A stretch of DNA of 64,000 nt from Gordonia hydrophobica NBRC 16057 (GTDB lineage Bacteria > Actinomycetota > Actinomycetes > Mycobacteriales > Mycobacteriaceae), in NCBI RefSeq assembly GCF_001592365.1, contig NZ_BCWU01000003.1, positions 1 through 64,000 on the forward strand. Direction: 5' to 3'. Positions 53,726 to 62,339 of this stretch are shown here, in pieces; positions within the stretch are counted from its first letter, which is position 1; each line of letters starts with the position of its first letter. Below the pieces are notes generated by a model. It saw only the letters and a list, made by a program, of their open reading frames with translations, was not told the DNA's origin and made no database searches. The position numbers were made by a program, and so were the translations under genes.

Positions 53726-54318
53726 GGGACCAGCACCAACCCGTCGATCTTGAGGTCGCCGTTCTCCGGAACCATCGTGACCACGAGTCGGAGATTCCGG
53801 ATCGGGTCGTCGGCGTCGTCGTTCGATTCGTTATTGCTGACCTGCACGCTGGCGGCGATCAGGACGGCGGCGCCGTCGGCGGAGCGCCACTGGACGGCGG
53901 CGGCATCGATGGTGCCCTCCCCGTGTGCACCGCTGTCCCGGACGAACGTGGAGTACGAGTCCGCCGATTGCCCGAAGGCGTCGTAGAACGAGCCCGTGGC
54001 GCCCTGGAGAATCTTCTCCGCACGATCGGGGTCGCCGGAGTCGACGTTGAGCAGCAGCTTCACCTTGCTGGTCGCCGCAGTCAGATAGTCGTCGTCGGAA
54101 TAGTGGTGCGGCGCGGACGCCGCATACCAGATGCCGATCGCGGCGACGATCAGCGCAATCCCGCCGATCACCGGCAGCAGCAGCCGAGTGCGGCGGCCCA
54201 TGACGCGTCGCAACCCTGCCGATGCCTGCGCCTCCGCGAGCGCGTCGCGCGCCGCACGCACCTCTCGGCGGGTGTCGCGCCAGTCCTTCAGTCGGTCGTC
54301 CGCTCGTCCAGGCCCCAC
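53722..54318 (-). CDS. Mce-associated membrane protein (first of cluster)
   Basis: 198 residues. Basic amphipathic N-terminus (DRLKDWRDTRREVRAARDALAEAQA), one helix (LLLPVIGGIALIVAAIGIWYAA), then a Mas domain (DYLTAATSKVKLLLNVDSGDPDRAEKILQGATGSFYDAFGQ). First gene of a tightly overlapping four-gene operon that carries no mce or yrbE genes in this window. Start taken as GTG at 54318. Confidence 0.78.
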   Translation of the reverse strand: MGPGRADDRLKDWRDTRREVRAARDALAEAQASAGLRRVMGRRTRLLLPVIGGIALIVAAIGIWYAASAPHHYSDDDYLTAATSKVKLLLNVDSGDPDRAEKILQGATGSFYDAFGQSADSYSTFVRDSGAHGEGTIDAAAVQWRSADGAAVLIAASVQVSNNESNDDADDPIRNLRLVVTMVPENGDLKIDGLVLVP

Positions 54319-54337
54319 CCGGTCGACCTTAGTGGAC

Positions 54338-55213
54338 TCACTGCTGGCCGATCCGACGGCTGTAGTCAGATCGTGACTCGGAATCGGGGTTCAGGAAGAT
54401 CTCTCCGGTCTTGGTGGTGCGGAGAAGTGCCCGTTTGATCGACTGAGGCAGCACCGGATACAGATTCACCCAGCCCATCGAGCGGGGCGCGGCCACGCGC
54501 ACGCGCACCTCGGCGATCGAGGCGAGGACCTCGCGGGCGATCACGTCGGTGTCGACGGAGGTGACCATCGCATTGGTCGCGAGTCCGTCGATCAATCCGG
54601 TGTTGGTGAACGTCGGCATCACGGTGGACACCCGCACACCGCGACCGGCGAGTTCGGAGTCGAGCGCCTCGGAGAACTCGATGACGCCTGCCTTGGCCGC
54701 GTTGTACACGGTCAGGCCGGGCGTCGGGAGGCGCCCGGCGACCGAGGAGATGTTGAGGATCTGTCCGTGTCCGCGTACGACCATCCGCGCCGCGGCCGCC
54801 TGGCTGCCGAGGATCACACCGAGGAGATCGATGTTCAGGGTCGCGCGAATCAGGGATTCGCGGTAGTCGAGGAACGGTCCGACGGGCATGATGCCCGCAT
54901 TGTTGACCAGAACGTCGACGGGTCCGACGCGCTCTTCGACGGCGTCGAGGAAGTCGTCGAGGGACTGCCGGTCGGTGACGTCGAGGGCGATCCCCTCGAT
55001 CCCCAGATCCGCGGCAGCCTTCTCGACGGCGTCGACGTCGATGTCGCCGATCGCGACGCTCGCCCCGGCGTCGAGCAACTCGGTCGCGATCTCGAGACCG
55101 ATGCCGCGCGCACCGCCGGTGATGGCGACGACCTTGCCCGCGACGCCGTCCCGGATCTGGTGCAGGCGCGCGTTCTGTCGCTGCGATCGCGAGAAGATAC
55201 TGGTCAGAGACAT
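54338..55213 (-). CDS. short-chain dehydrogenase/reductase (Rv3057c-like)
   Basis: 291 residues. Classical SDR: VVAITGGARGIGLEIATELL, D-I-D cofactor acid, NNAG at VLVNNAGIMPVG, Ser in ISSVAGRLPTPG and YNAAK catalytic pair; a C-terminal extension (PQSIKRALLRTTKTGEIFLNPD) is longer than usual. Lies in an SDR-TetR-P450 unit that parallels M. tuberculosis Rv3057c-Rv3058c-Rv3059 from memory. Ends 19 bases from the Mas operon start on the same strand. Confidence 0.85.
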   Translation of the reverse strand: MSLTSIFSRSQRQNARLHQIRDGVAGKVVAITGGARGIGLEIATELLDAGASVAIGDIDVDAVEKAAADLGIEGIALDVTDRQSLDDFLDAVEERVGPVDVLVNNAGIMPVGPFLDYRESLIRATLNIDLLGVILGSQAAAARMVVRGHGQILNISSVAGRLPTPGLTVYNAAKAGVIEFSEALDSELAGRGVRVSTVMPTFTNTGLIDGLATNAMVTSVDTDVIAREVLASIAEVRVRVAAPRSMGWVNLYPVLPQSIKRALLRTTKTGEIFLNPDSESRSDYSRRIGQQ

Positions 55214-55237
55214 CGGACTCCAGTCGGGTCGGAACGG

Positions 55238-55843
55238 TCAGTGGATCATCGGGGCGAGGTGCTGGGTCGCGATGCGGCGGACCCGATCGGGCGTGGCTCG
55301 GTCGGGATCGGTCGCAGGCACTTCCAGGTACGACAGCACCAGCCGCACCAGGAGTTCGACGGCCTCGAGGAGCTCGTCGTCGGGCATCGTCGCGCCGCAG
55401 TCCCGGAGAGTGCCCGCCACCCGCGCACTGACCACCTCGATGAACAGCGCGCCGATGCCGCCCAGGGCGTCGCGCACCGAGTGGTCCTCGAGAACCACGC
55501 GACGCAACAGCGGAGTGGTCTGGACCAGTTGCGCGCCGAAGGTGAAACCCGCGACGACGGCCTCGCGCGGCGCCATCCCCGCCACCAGGTCTTCGAGTCG
55601 GCTCAGCCCCGTCTCGAAGGACTCCCTGGCGACGGCATGAATCAAGGCATCCTTGTCGGGGAAGCGACGATAGAGCGTCGACCGGCTCACTCCCGCGGCG
55701 CGCGCGACCTCGTCCATGCTCGCCTTACGCAGACCGACGGCGGCGAACTCGTCGGCGGCCGCAGCCAGAATCCCCTGCTCCTGTTCGGGGACCGACGCGG
55801 TGATCCGCGGCTTCCGGGTGGTCGGCTTGCCGGTGGTCGGCAC
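55238..55843 (-). CDS. TetR family transcriptional regulator (Rv3058c-like)
   Basis: 201 residues; HTH ILAAAADEFAAVGLRKASMDEVARAAGVSRSTLYRRFPDKDALIHAV. A short basic Thr/Pro/Lys N-terminal arm (PTTGKPTTRKPRITAS) precedes it. GTG start 3 bases after the P450 stop, so it is probably co-transcribed with the P450 and SDR it may regulate. Confidence 0.88.
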   Translation of the reverse strand: MPTTGKPTTRKPRITASVPEQEQGILAAAADEFAAVGLRKASMDEVARAAGVSRSTLYRRFPDKDALIHAVARESFETGLSRLEDLVAGMAPREAVVAGFTFGAQLVQTTPLLRRVVLEDHSVRDALGGIGALFIEVVSARVAGTLRDCGATMPDDELLEAVELLVRLVLSYLEVPATDPDRATPDRVRRIATQHLAPMIH

Positions 55844-55846
55844 CGC

Positions 55847-57184
55847 CTACCGCCGCCGCATCTGCACGGGCAGTTTGTCCTTCGGCACCGGCAGTGCGCT
55901 GTAGTCCATCGGCATCGTGTAGCCGGCAGGCACCGACCACTCGTAGTTGCGGAGCAGGTGGTGCATCACGGTCTTGATCTGCATCTGCGCGAAGTAGAGG
56001 CCGATGCACTTGTGGACGCCGCCGCCGAACGGGGTCCACGCCATGCGGTGGCCCTTGTCCTCGGCGCGCTCGGGCGAGAAGCGGTCTGGGTCGAACATCT
56101 CCGGGTGCGAGTAGTACTGCGGGTCCCGGTGGTTGATGAGTTGCGGGATCGTCACCATGGTGCCCTTGGGGATGTAGAAGCCCTGCACCTGCGTGTCCTT
56201 GACCGCCATCCGCGGCTGCGCAGGCACCGGCGGGCACAGCCGCAGCGACTCTCGCATGATCAGGTCGACGACGGTCAACTTCGCGAGGTCGGCGTACTCC
56301 AGGGTCTCGCCGAATTCGAAGGACTGAGCGCGCGCCTTCTCCTGCCACTCCGGATGCTTGGCCATCCAATACGACATCTGCGTCATGGTGATGGTGGTGG
56401 TGTCGTGGGCGGCCATGAGCACGAAGATCATGTGGTTGACGACGTCTTCGTCGGTGAACTGCGCGCCGTCGTCGCCCTCGGCGTGACAGAGGACCGAGAA
56501 CAGGTCGGGCGTCTGCGTCGCACGCTTGGCGTCGATGTGGGCGTACATGAACTCTTCGAGGATCTTCCGCGACCGGACGCCCTTCCACCAGCGGCCGCCG
56601 GGGACCGGCTTGCGCACGTAGGCGACGCCGGCGCGGACCGTCTCGATGAACGCCTTGTTGATGCGGTCGGCCTCGGCCTGCTCCAGTTCCAGGCCGAGGA
56701 ACACTTCGAGCGCGACGTCGAGGGTCAGCGCCTTGAGTTCGGACAGCATCGTGACGCGGCCGGTCGGGAACCGGGTCATGCGGTCGGCGATCATCGGCTG
56801 CAGTTCGTCCAAGTAGCCCTGCAGCACCTTGGGCGTGAACGCCTGCTGCAGGATGTGCCGGTGCTCGCGGTGCTCGTCGAAGTCCAGCAGCATGATGCCG
56901 CGGTTGAAGAATGGGCCGATGAAGTAGCTCCACGCCGGGCCGTTGGCGAAGGCGCGGTCCTTGTTCATCAGGATCTCGCTGGCTGCGGCTGCCCCCGAAC
57001 ACGTGACGAACTTGGTGCCGAAAGCGTTCATCCCGGAGACGTCGCCGAACTGCACCCGCTTGCGGTCGGCGAACCCGAACGGGTCGCGTCGCATCGTCAA
57101 GATCTCGAGCACCCCGTTGCGCTCGCTCATCGGAACCGGTTTGAGATCGCTGCCTGCCTCCGGCTGCGCAAGTAATGCCACCAT
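55847..57184 (-). CDS. cytochrome P450, CYP136-like
   Basis: 445 residues. I-helix MAAHDTTTITMTQM, K-helix ESLRL (ExxR), and heme loop FGGGVHKCIGLYFA with the thiolate Cys. The family assignment rests on gene context (SDR, TetR, P450 as in the Rv3059 locus) and overall look; it also has a CYP51-like feel in the heme loop. Substrate unknown. Start ATG 57184 has GGAG 8 bases upstream. An AATTGAAA...TTTCAATT inverted repeat lies in its promoter region. Confidence 0.9.
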   Translation of the reverse strand: MVALLAQPEAGSDLKPVPMSERNGVLEILTMRRDPFGFADRKRVQFGDVSGMNAFGTKFVTCSGAAAASEILMNKDRAFANGPAWSYFIGPFFNRGIMLLDFDEHREHRHILQQAFTPKVLQGYLDELQPMIADRMTRFPTGRVTMLSELKALTLDVALEVFLGLELEQAEADRINKAFIETVRAGVAYVRKPVPGGRWWKGVRSRKILEEFMYAHIDAKRATQTPDLFSVLCHAEGDDGAQFTDEDVVNHMIFVLMAAHDTTTITMTQMSYWMAKHPEWQEKARAQSFEFGETLEYADLAKLTVVDLIMRESLRLCPPVPAQPRMAVKDTQVQGFYIPKGTMVTIPQLINHRDPQYYSHPEMFDPDRFSPERAEDKGHRMAWTPFGGGVHKCIGLYFAQMQIKTVMHHLLRNYEWSVPAGYTMPMDYSALPVPKDKLPVQMRRR

Positions 57185-57235
57185 CGTCGTCGCTCCTCGG
57201 GTCGCGCCGCATCGCTGTGATGCGGCCCATATCCC

Positions 57236-57291
57236 AATTGAAACAAATGGAACGATGTGTGTCTATAGGCTCTGGGACAAATCTTTCAATT
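57236..57291. promoter_or_regulatory. P450 promoter region with inverted repeat
   Basis: AATTGAAA near 57237 and TTTCAATT at 57284-57291 form an eight-base inverted repeat about 40 bases apart. The right part, GGGACAAATCTTTCAATT (57274-57291), resembles GGAACAGATCTTTACATTT (58427-58445) before the oxygenase gene, suggesting shared control by the TetR protein at 55238. Confidence 0.4.
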
Positions 57292-57317
57292 CGTCGCAAC
57301 GCGCTGCATATCGACCG

Positions 57318-58307
57318 TCAGCGGCGCACCAGCTCGGCATGGCAGCGACGCAGGCGGTCGTGCCACCACTGCGTCCGTTCGGGCGACGCCAGCGGCAGAT
57401 CGATGCCCGGCTCCACGCGCCGCGGCTTCACCACACCGCGCTCGATCCGGAACGACGGCGCCACGTCGCGGGTGAACAGTTCGCCGGTCCCGAGGCCGCA
57501 CGCCCGATGCAGATTCGGCAGCGCGGCAGCCGCGTTGACCCCCGCGGCGATGCCGACCGCGGTGTCGAGCGCACTGGAGACGACGACGTCCATCGGCAGT
57601 GTGTGAGCGAGGTTGAGCAGCGCGCGCATGCCGCCGAGCGGGGCCACCTTCAGGACCGCGACATCGGCGGCGCCCAACTGCGCCACCCGCATCGGATCGC
57701 CGGAGCGCCTGATCGACTCGTCGGCCGCGATCGGGACCGACACCGCCTTGCGAACCTCGGCCAACTCCTCGGCGGTGCGGCACGGTTGTTCGACGTACTC
57801 CACCTCGCCGATGGCAGCGATCGCCTCGATCGCCTCCGGCACCGTCCATCCGCCGTTCGCGTCGATGCGCACGTTCTCGACCAACTCGCGAGCCGCGGCG
57901 ACACGAGCGACGTCGTCGTCCAGACTCTGCCCCGGCTCGGCGACCTTCACCTTCACCGTGTCGACGCCCGGGTAGCGAGCGATGAGCGCGGCGACGTCGG
58001 CGGCCGGGACGGCGGGCACGGTCGCGTTGACGCGAACCGAATCGCGGGTCGGCTCGGGCGCGCCGAGGTACGCAGCCTCGATGCCTGCGGCGAGCCAGAG
58101 CTTGGCCTCGGCGTCGTCGTACTCGACGAAGGGGGCGAACTCACCCCACCCGGCGGGCCCCTGAAACACCAGGGCTTCGCGGACCCGGACGCCGCGGAAG
58201 CGGGTGTGCATTCCGAGCGCGACCACTTTCGCAGTGTCGAGGAGCTCGTCGGCGGTCGGCATGGAGGGCGGCGGCGGACTCTTCGGCTGCAGACGGAAGG
58301 TCGGCAT
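57318..58307 (-). CDS. menC: o-succinylbenzoate synthase MenC
   Basis: 329 residues of the enolase superfamily. VKVKVAEPG carries the catalytic KxK lysine pair, then metal ligands in RIDANGGWTVPEA (Asp), EYVEQPC (Glu) and IAADESIRRSG (Asp), and VLKVAPLGG with the second lysine. MenC makes o-succinylbenzoate for menaquinone. The start is uncertain: ATG at 58307 has GGAAGAAG upstream; ATG at 58262 (MPTADELLDTAKV) and 58379 are alternatives. Other men genes are not in the window. Confidence 0.88.
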   Translation of the reverse strand: MPTFRLQPKSPPPPSMPTADELLDTAKVVALGMHTRFRGVRVREALVFQGPAGWGEFAPFVEYDDAEAKLWLAAGIEAAYLGAPEPTRDSVRVNATVPAVPAADVAALIARYPGVDTVKVKVAEPGQSLDDDVARVAAARELVENVRIDANGGWTVPEAIEAIAAIGEVEYVEQPCRTAEELAEVRKAVSVPIAADESIRRSGDPMRVAQLGAADVAVLKVAPLGGMRALLNLAHTLPMDVVVSSALDTAVGIAAGVNAAAALPNLHRACGLGTGELFTRDVAPSFRIERGVVKPRRVEPGIDLPLASPERTQWWHDRLRRCHAELVRR

Positions 58308-58473
58308 CGGCTTCTTCCGGTCATCGGAGGTGCCGAAGAGTGACTGCTTGTTCCGTCCGGAGGGCTGCGAGAAGACCATGCGGCCAGGGTATCCCGGCGG
58401 CCCTGTGCGCTCACCGAACCAGCCTTGGAACAGATCTTTACATTTGTGTCATATTCGGTTTACAGTCACTGTC

Positions 58474-59403
58474 ATGACCACAGCGAACGACTTCGAAACC
58501 GGCATCCGTGAGGCCGAACCCTCGTACGTCGACATCGACTCCATCGACCTACGCCTCGGAGCGGACTCCCTGGTGTGGAAGTTCTACGGCGACGTCCGCG
58601 GCGTCCTCGGGTTCCAGCGACTCGCCGGAACGGAGAACTGCATCGAACAGCTCGCGCAGGGCGTCGAAGACCACTCGGTGATCTTCTCCGACTTCCTCGG
58701 TCGCGCGCGCCGCTCCGGGCCGCCGATCATGCGGACGGTGTACTCCGATCAGCCGCACGAGTGGGGCCGCCGGGTGCGCGACTTCCACCGCGACATCAAG
58801 GGCACCATCAGCGACGGCTCGCGCTACCACGCGCTGAACCCCGAGCTGTACTACTGGGCGCACGCGACCTTCGTCGATCAGGTCCTCTACATCACCGACA
58901 CGTTCATCCGACGACTGTCGTACGAGGAGAAGGTGCAGATCTTCGAAGAGAGCAAGACCTGGTATCAGCTGTACGGCGTCTCGGCGCGCAGCCAGCCGCA
59001 GACCTACGAGGAGTTCTGCGCGTACTGGGAGTCGATGTGCGACAAGTTCGTCCCCACCCGGACGATCCTGTACGCCACCGGCTACCTGAGGAAGGGCATA
59101 CCGGGACCGAAGTGGATGCCGAAGCCGGTCTGGCGCGTCGTCGGCGCGCCGCTCGACGGCTTCGTCCGGACGGTCGTCGTCGGTACGCTACCGCCCCAGA
59201 TGCGCGCGGTGTGCGAGCTGGAGTGGGACGAGGGGAAGCAGCGTCGGTTCGACCGGTTCGCAGCATTCATGCGTCGGATCAACCCGCTGATCAATCGCCT
59301 GCCGGTCCGCATGCTGTATCTTCCGTGGGCGGTCGAGGGGTGGCAGCGCAGCGGCGTCGATCCCAGACCATTGCACAACACTCCGACCGGGAGCCGCGCA
59401 TGA
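58474..59403 (+). CDS. MpaB-type oxygenase (DUF2236 family)
   Basis: 309 residues. Family landmarks: the N-terminal GADSLVWKFYGDVRGVLGFQRL, then RRVRDFHRDIKGTISDGSRYHALNPELYYWAHATFVDQVLY, where the His residues (FHRDIKG, YWAHAT) match the heme-binding positions of MpaB and latex-clearing-protein relatives, and FCAYWESMCDKFVPT. Probable heme-dependent oxygenase of unknown substrate. Overlaps the next gene by ATGA. Divergent from menC; promoter shares a motif with the P450 gene. Confidence 0.85.
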   Translation: MTTANDFETGIREAEPSYVDIDSIDLRLGADSLVWKFYGDVRGVLGFQRLAGTENCIEQLAQGVEDHSVIFSDFLGRARRSGPPIMRTVYSDQPHEWGRRVRDFHRDIKGTISDGSRYHALNPELYYWAHATFVDQVLYITDTFIRRLSYEEKVQIFEESKTWYQLYGVSARSQPQTYEEFCAYWESMCDKFVPTRTILYATGYLRKGIPGPKWMPKPVWRVVGAPLDGFVRTVVVGTLPPQMRAVCELEWDEGKQRRFDRFAAFMRRINPLINRLPVRMLYLPWAVEGWQRSGVDPRPLHNTPTGSRA

Positions 59404-59927
59404 CCGTTCCGACCACCGACGACCTCCGCAGCGGGCTGGCCCGTACCGACGCCGAAACCCTCTTCGACTCCCTGCCGACCGTCGCCGTCGACGAGGTCCT
59501 GGGCCGCTGGCGCGGCAGCGAGGTCCCGACCGGGCATCCGATGGACGGGCTGCTGGAGATCTCCGGCTGGTACGGAAAGCAGTTCGACGACGCCGACCAC
59601 GTGCATCCCCTGCTGTTCGGCGAGCCGGGCGCGTTCTACGCCGTGAATCCGAAGCGGATCCCGATGTCGGTGCTGAATTCGGTGGGCCCCAGGCTGCCGA
59701 AGCGCCGACTCCCCGGTGTCGACGTCGCCTTACGTCGGCTCCGGACTCGGAAGCATCGTGCCCGGACGCGGGCCGTCGAGTATCGCGGCGCAGTGAGTGC
59801 GGCGATGGTCTACGACGACCTCCCGATCATCGACCACTTCCGGAAGCTTAATTCCGACGCTCTGCTCGGCGCGATGGATCTGCGCGACTCCCCCGCGCCG
59901 TACTTCTTCCTCCTGGAACGCGACTGA
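59400..59927 (+). CDS. GXWXG/DUF4334 domain protein
   Basis: 175 residues. GRWRGSEVPTGHPMDGLLEISGWYGKQFDD gives the G-x-W-x-G domain, and RRAVEYRGAVSAAMVYDDLPIIDHFRKLNSDALLGAMDLRD the DUF4334 block (read with RTRAVEYRG). Small ligand-binding barrel, function unknown. Translationally coupled to the MpaB-type oxygenase by ATGA. Confidence 0.85.
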   Translation: MTVPTTDDLRSGLARTDAETLFDSLPTVAVDEVLGRWRGSEVPTGHPMDGLLEISGWYGKQFDDADHVHPLLFGEPGAFYAVNPKRIPMSVLNSVGPRLPKRRLPGVDVALRRLRTRKHRARTRAVEYRGAVSAAMVYDDLPIIDHFRKLNSDALLGAMDLRDSPAPYFFLLERD

Positions 59928-59942
59928 CCGACCTCCGGTTGT

Positions 59943-59993
59943 AGAAAAGTGTCGTGGCATCGGTCCCCAGGACCGATGCCACGACACTTTTCT
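59943..59993. terminator. perfect 24-bp hairpin between convergent genes
   Basis: Arms 59943-59966 and 59970-59993 pair perfectly with a CCA loop; arm ends AGAAAAG/CTTTTCT give a U-rich 3' side in both directions. Sixteen bases after the DUF4334 stop and 23 before the hydrolase stop: a bidirectional terminator. Confidence 0.85.
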
Positions 59994-60015
59994 GGGATTG
60001 GTTCACCCCGCGCCG

Positions 60016-60792
60016 TCAGTCGGACACCGTAGCCGTCACCGATTCGTCGACCAGATGCTCGAGGAGAGCCGAGAGGAACGCCGGCCCGCCGTCGCGATGC
60101 ACGCTGTGCCCGGCGTCGATCGTCAGGAAGTCGGCGTTCGGGAGCGCTTCGGCGACCGACCGAAGATGCCTCGACGGCAGGAAGCTGCGGTCGCCGCCCG
60201 ACACCACGAGCGTCGGGGCATCGACCCGAGCCAGACCTGCCCACCACTGCGGATCCGGTGTCTGGAACTGGGCGGTCACCGCGCCGGCGAGAGCGCGGTC
60301 GAAACGGAGGAACGGCACCGGATTGGCGACCAGTGCACCCAGACCGCGGATCCGTTCGCCGAGCGACGCCGACGGCGCGATCTGTTCGGCGGCGTCCGCG
60401 TCGTCGCGCGGCATCGGCGGCACCTCTTCCAGAACCAGGCGCCGCACGCGCTTCGGACTGGCCATGGCGAACCGCAGGGCGGCGTGTGCGCCGAGCGAGT
60501 GGCCGACGAGGTCGAAGCGCTCCAGGCCCAGCTCGTCAGCGACGCGCGCGACGTCGGCAGCGAAGTCGTCGAGCCGGTAACTGTCGGCACGACCACTGCG
60601 GCCGTGCCCGCGGAGGTCGACGGCCACCGTCGGTCGGCACGTCGCTCGCAACGTACGGATCGCCGGCCCCCACGTCGTGTGGTCGCCGCCCATACCGTGG
60701 ACCAGCATCACCGGCGTCTCGCGGGTGAGACACCCGGACACGTCGACGGCGAGGTCGGGACTGGCGGCATCGACGCTGTGCAGAACACGCAT
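60016..60792 (-). CDS. alpha/beta hydrolase
   Basis: 258 residues. Oxyanion HGMGGDHTTWGP, VAVDLRGHGRSGRAD, nucleophile elbow VGHSLGAHAAL (Ser), acid in VVSGGDRSF and His in IDAGHSVHRDGG. The full triad is present. Close to esterase/MenH-like and haloperoxidase-like groups; with menC nearby a MenH role is conceivable but not supported by operon structure. Start ATG 60792. Confidence 0.88.
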   Translation of the reverse strand: MRVLHSVDAASPDLAVDVSGCLTRETPVMLVHGMGGDHTTWGPAIRTLRATCRPTVAVDLRGHGRSGRADSYRLDDFAADVARVADELGLERFDLVGHSLGAHAALRFAMASPKRVRRLVLEEVPPMPRDDADAAEQIAPSASLGERIRGLGALVANPVPFLRFDRALAGAVTAQFQTPDPQWWAGLARVDAPTLVVSGGDRSFLPSRHLRSVAEALPNADFLTIDAGHSVHRDGGPAFLSALLEHLVDESVTATVSD

Positions 60793-61041
60793 TCGGGTGA
60801 GGGTAGACCTGGATGGCCGTCGACGTAAACCGGGACGGAACAGCCGAGCGTCGTCGCGCCGGATCACGGTCGGCGGCACGGTGTTTCCCGAGACCCGATC
60901 GGCGATCCGTCCCGAATCCGTCCTCTGATCGAGTCAATTGAGGCTTCTCGGCGAGCTTTGCTGGATAACACCACTTACGCTGCTGGAGGTGCCGGTTCTC
61001 CGACCGGCATTCCTCCCAAAACAGTCCTGAAAGGACTTCCC

Positions 61042-61164
61042 ATGGATCTTCTTGGCAAACTCCTCGGCGCGCTCGCCGGCGGCGACTCAGTTCTCGGCGA
61101 ACTCCTCGGCGGACTGCTCGGTAGCGACTCCGGCAGCTCGGGCAGCTCGGATTCGGCTACCTAA
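61042..61164 (+). CDS. 40-residue amphipathic Leu/Gly-rich peptide
   Basis: Begins MDLLGKLLGALAGGDSVLGE, continues LLGGLLG and ends in a Ser/Gly/Asp-rich tail (DSGSSGSSDSAT). Repeats of LLG-x-LLG give an amphipathic or membrane-active helix. AAAGGA precedes the ATG, and a strong terminator follows 13 bases after the stop, so it appears to be an independent transcription unit. No known family recognised. A possible longer frame from 60958 has no ribosome-binding site. Confidence 0.6.
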   Translation: MDLLGKLLGALAGGDSVLGELLGGLLGSDSGSSGSSDSAT

Positions 61165-61177
61165 ACCGACTCAAACC

Positions 61178-61211
61178 ACGTCAGGACCCGCAGCACGGCG
61201 GGTCCTGACGT
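61178..61211 (+). terminator. terminator after the small peptide gene
   Basis: Perfect 14-bp stem ACGTCAGGACCCGC/GCGGGTCCTGACGT with a six-base loop, just after the small gene. The following bases TATATCC are only weakly U-rich. Confidence 0.75.
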
Positions 61212-61271
61212 ATATCCGGCCCACTGAGGGCGGTATCCCCCACCCGACTACCTCCCGATAGGGTCGTCGGC

Positions 61272-62222
61272 ATGCAGGTCACCCAGGTCCGGAGCCTGAG
61301 TTCCGGTCTGATCTTCGCCGTTCTCTCGGCGGTCTCGTTCGGCATGTCGGGCCCGTTCGCCCGAGCGCTTCAGGACACCGGATGGTCGTCTGGTGCAGCG
61401 GTGACCGTCCGCATCGCGCTCGGCGCCGCGGCTTTGCTCGGACCGGCCGTGTGGGCACTGCGCGGCCGTTGGCGAACCCTCATCTCCGGCCGCACGCAAG
61501 CTGCGCTGGTGGCGTACGGCTTCATCGCCGTCGCGGTTCCCCAACTCTGTTACTTCTATGCGGTGTCGACGCTCGACGTCGGCGTCGCCCTGCTCATCGA
61601 GTACACCTCGCCGGTCGCCGTCGTCGCCTGGATGTGGTTCCGCCACGGACAGGCGCCGACGCGCCTCACGTTCCTCGGCGCGCTGATCGCGGCAGCCGGA
61701 CTGATGCTGGTCCTGCAACTGTTCGGCACCGTCTCCCTCGACGCCGCCGGCGTCGCCTGGGCCGTTGGCGCGATGATCGGCGCCGCAGGCTATTTCGTGA
61801 TGTCCGGTCACGCGACCACCGAACTCCCCGCGATCGCGATGGCAGCGCTCGGTCTGACGTATGCGGCCGTGATCCTCGGCGCCGCGGGCCTGGTCGGGGT
61901 ACTGCCGATGACCGCGTCGACGGCCGACGTGGCCCTCAGCGGACACCGACTGGGCTGGTGGGTGCCGGTGGTCGCTCTCGGACTGCTGACCGCTGCCGTG
62001 GCGTATGCCACCGGCATCGCGGCCATCCGTCGTCTCGGGCCGCGACTGGCGTCGTTCGTCGCCCTCACCGAGGTCCTCGCGGCGATCGTCGCCGCGTGGG
62101 TGATGCTCGACCAGGTACCGGAGCGCCTCCAGTTGGTGGGCGGCGCACTCGTGCTGGCGGGCGTCATTGTCGTGAAGCTCGGCGAACGACCCGCCGTCGA
62201 AGACACCGTCGCACTGGGTTGA
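61272..62222 (+). CDS. EamA family (DMT superfamily) transporter
   Basis: 316 residues with ten predicted membrane helices in two EamA repeats: SGLIFAVLSAVSFGMSGPFARAL opens the first and AAGVAWAVGAMIGAAGYFVMSG the second. The RRLGPRLASFVALTEVLAAIVAAWVMLDQ motif near the end is typical of RhaT/YdcZ-type exporters. Substrate unknown, probably an amino acid or metabolite exporter. Confidence 0.9.
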   Translation: MQVTQVRSLSSGLIFAVLSAVSFGMSGPFARALQDTGWSSGAAVTVRIALGAAALLGPAVWALRGRWRTLISGRTQAALVAYGFIAVAVPQLCYFYAVSTLDVGVALLIEYTSPVAVVAWMWFRHGQAPTRLTFLGALIAAAGLMLVLQLFGTVSLDAAGVAWAVGAMIGAAGYFVMSGHATTELPAIAMAALGLTYAAVILGAAGLVGVLPMTASTADVALSGHRLGWWVPVVALGLLTAAVAYATGIAAIRRLGPRLASFVALTEVLAAIVAAWVMLDQVPERLQLVGGALVLAGVIVVKLGERPAVEDTVALG

Positions 62223-62339
62223 CGGCGGCGTGTCCGCAGGGCTACCTGCCGCGTCGAAACAGCCCGATGCTTTGCTTACGGAGCAACGCGCAGTGTAGTG
62301 ACCCTGTCGCCGACAGACCGCGCGGACTAGCGTTAGGTC

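Noticed and set aside
60958-61164. 68-codon version of the small peptide gene
   Set aside because: The upstream ATG at 60973-region frame start lacks a ribosome-binding site, while the internal ATG at 61042 has AAAGGA at good distance.
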